Origin: JBAXLO01 sp037134755
GTDB lineage: Bacteria; Bacteroidota; Bacteroidia; Bacteroidales; JACABE01
NCBI GenBank assembly: GCA_037134755.1
Contig: JBAXLO010000261.1
Location: forward strand, 1 to 5,774
Direction: 5' to 3'
DNA length: 5,774 nt
The translations under genes were made by a program, and so were the position numbers. Positions 5,448-5,774 of the stretch are shown here, in pieces. Within the stretch, counting starts at the first letter, position 1. Each line of letters begins with the position of its first letter. The notes under the pieces are model-generated. The model made no database searches and was not told where the DNA came from. It saw only the letters and a list, made by a program, of their open reading frames with translations.

Positions 5448-5774
5448 TTACTCTTTCACCAAACTCACTTCCCCTTTTATTATCCCTTTTTCTCTTATTA
5501 TTACTTTAAAAAGCCCTGCTTTAAGGTGTTGAATGCTTATTTTTGATTGAGATGAACCTTTTTCAAGTTTATCTTCATACACTATTTGCCCAAGCATATT
5601 ATATATATGTATAGTTCCTTCTTCTATAAGTTGAGGATATACTATTGTGGTTTGGTTTGTTGCAGGATTAGGAAACACTCTTACATCTCCCTTATTTTCT
5701 TTACTTACCTCATTTATCCCTAAAAAATGCATACCCGGAGCATAACCATTACTATCTGTTTTAACTACCCATAT
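5448..5774 (-). CDS. T9SS-secreted protein, C-terminal part with type A sorting domain (5' end outside window)
   Basis: The minus-strand frame is open from the window edge (5774) to a TAA at 5450-5448, giving 108 residues. The Met at 5732 is therefore internal and not the start. The first residues, IWVVKTDSNGYAPG (1-14), resemble the end of repeat or beta-propeller-like regions of secreted Bacteroidota proteins (W-x-V-K-T-D-S-x-G). From about residue 31 the type A sorting domain follows: VRVFPNPATN (31-40), IHIYNMLGQIVYED, then LKAGLFKVIIREK and a terminal SLVKE. From family knowledge this domain directs the protein, after Sec export, through the type IX translocon, with the domain then removed and the protein released or attached to the cell surface. 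Nothing can be said about the functional domain, which lies beyond the window. Its 3' end faces prmC across 38 bases. Confidence 0.88.
   Translation of the reverse strand: MWVVKTDSNGYAPGMHFLGINEVSKENKGDVRVFPNPATNQTTIVYPQLIEEGTIHIYNMLGQIVYEDKLEKGSSQSKISIQHLKAGLFKVIIREKGIIKGEVSLVKE

Noticed and set aside
5448..5732. Stand-alone 94-residue protein starting at the Met at 5732
   Set aside because: The frame continues open to the window edge with typical secreted-protein sequence, and a sorting domain alone, without a signal peptide, would not be a working gene.
1..5774. Mobile element, CRISPR array, tRNA/rRNA or a defence system
   Set aside because: I found no transposase or integrase motif, no regularly spaced direct repeats and no tRNA-like cloverleaf. 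Nearly all bases are in recognised genes.

Overview
The window looks like chromosomal DNA from an AT-rich member of the Bacteroidota, probably near the Bacteroidales. Three things point there. The last gene ends in a type IX secretion (T9SS) C-terminal sorting domain, a system confined to this phylum. One gene matches DUF2279, which I know mainly from Bacteroidota. Promoter-like sites fit the phylum-specific TTTG / TAnnTTTG pattern, and the starts lack clear Shine-Dalgarno sequences.

Layout. Positions 1-177 hold the 3' end of an MltG-type endolytic murein transglycosylase. Then come three rightward genes in a tight row: an exported alpha/beta-hydrolase-fold protein (235-1056), a phosphomannomutase/phosphoglucomutase (1063-2406, only 6 bases later) and a DUF2279 exported protein (about 2381-3403, start overlapping the mutase end). 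This run converges on ribD (3420-4466, minus), a bifunctional riboflavin biosynthesis enzyme. ribD diverges from prmC (4516-5409, plus), the release-factor glutamine methyltransferase. prmC converges on the 3' end of a T9SS cargo protein (5448-5774, minus), whose start lies beyond the window.

How the genes relate. The left block has an envelope flavour: peptidoglycan chain termination, sugar-phosphate precursors for surface glycans, and two exported proteins. ribD and prmC are unrelated housekeeping genes sharing a 49-base divergent spacer. That spacer can be read as two opposed, overlapping promoters. Both convergent junctions carry an inverted repeat that overlaps a stop codon.

Most of the window is ordinary core genome, and I see no mobile element, CRISPR array, tRNA, rRNA or defence system. 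The points most worth a second look are the hydrolase, in which all three catalytic positions appear substituted; the interlocked ribD/prmC promoters, which imply a leaderless ribD mRNA; and the ambiguous start of the DUF2279 gene.
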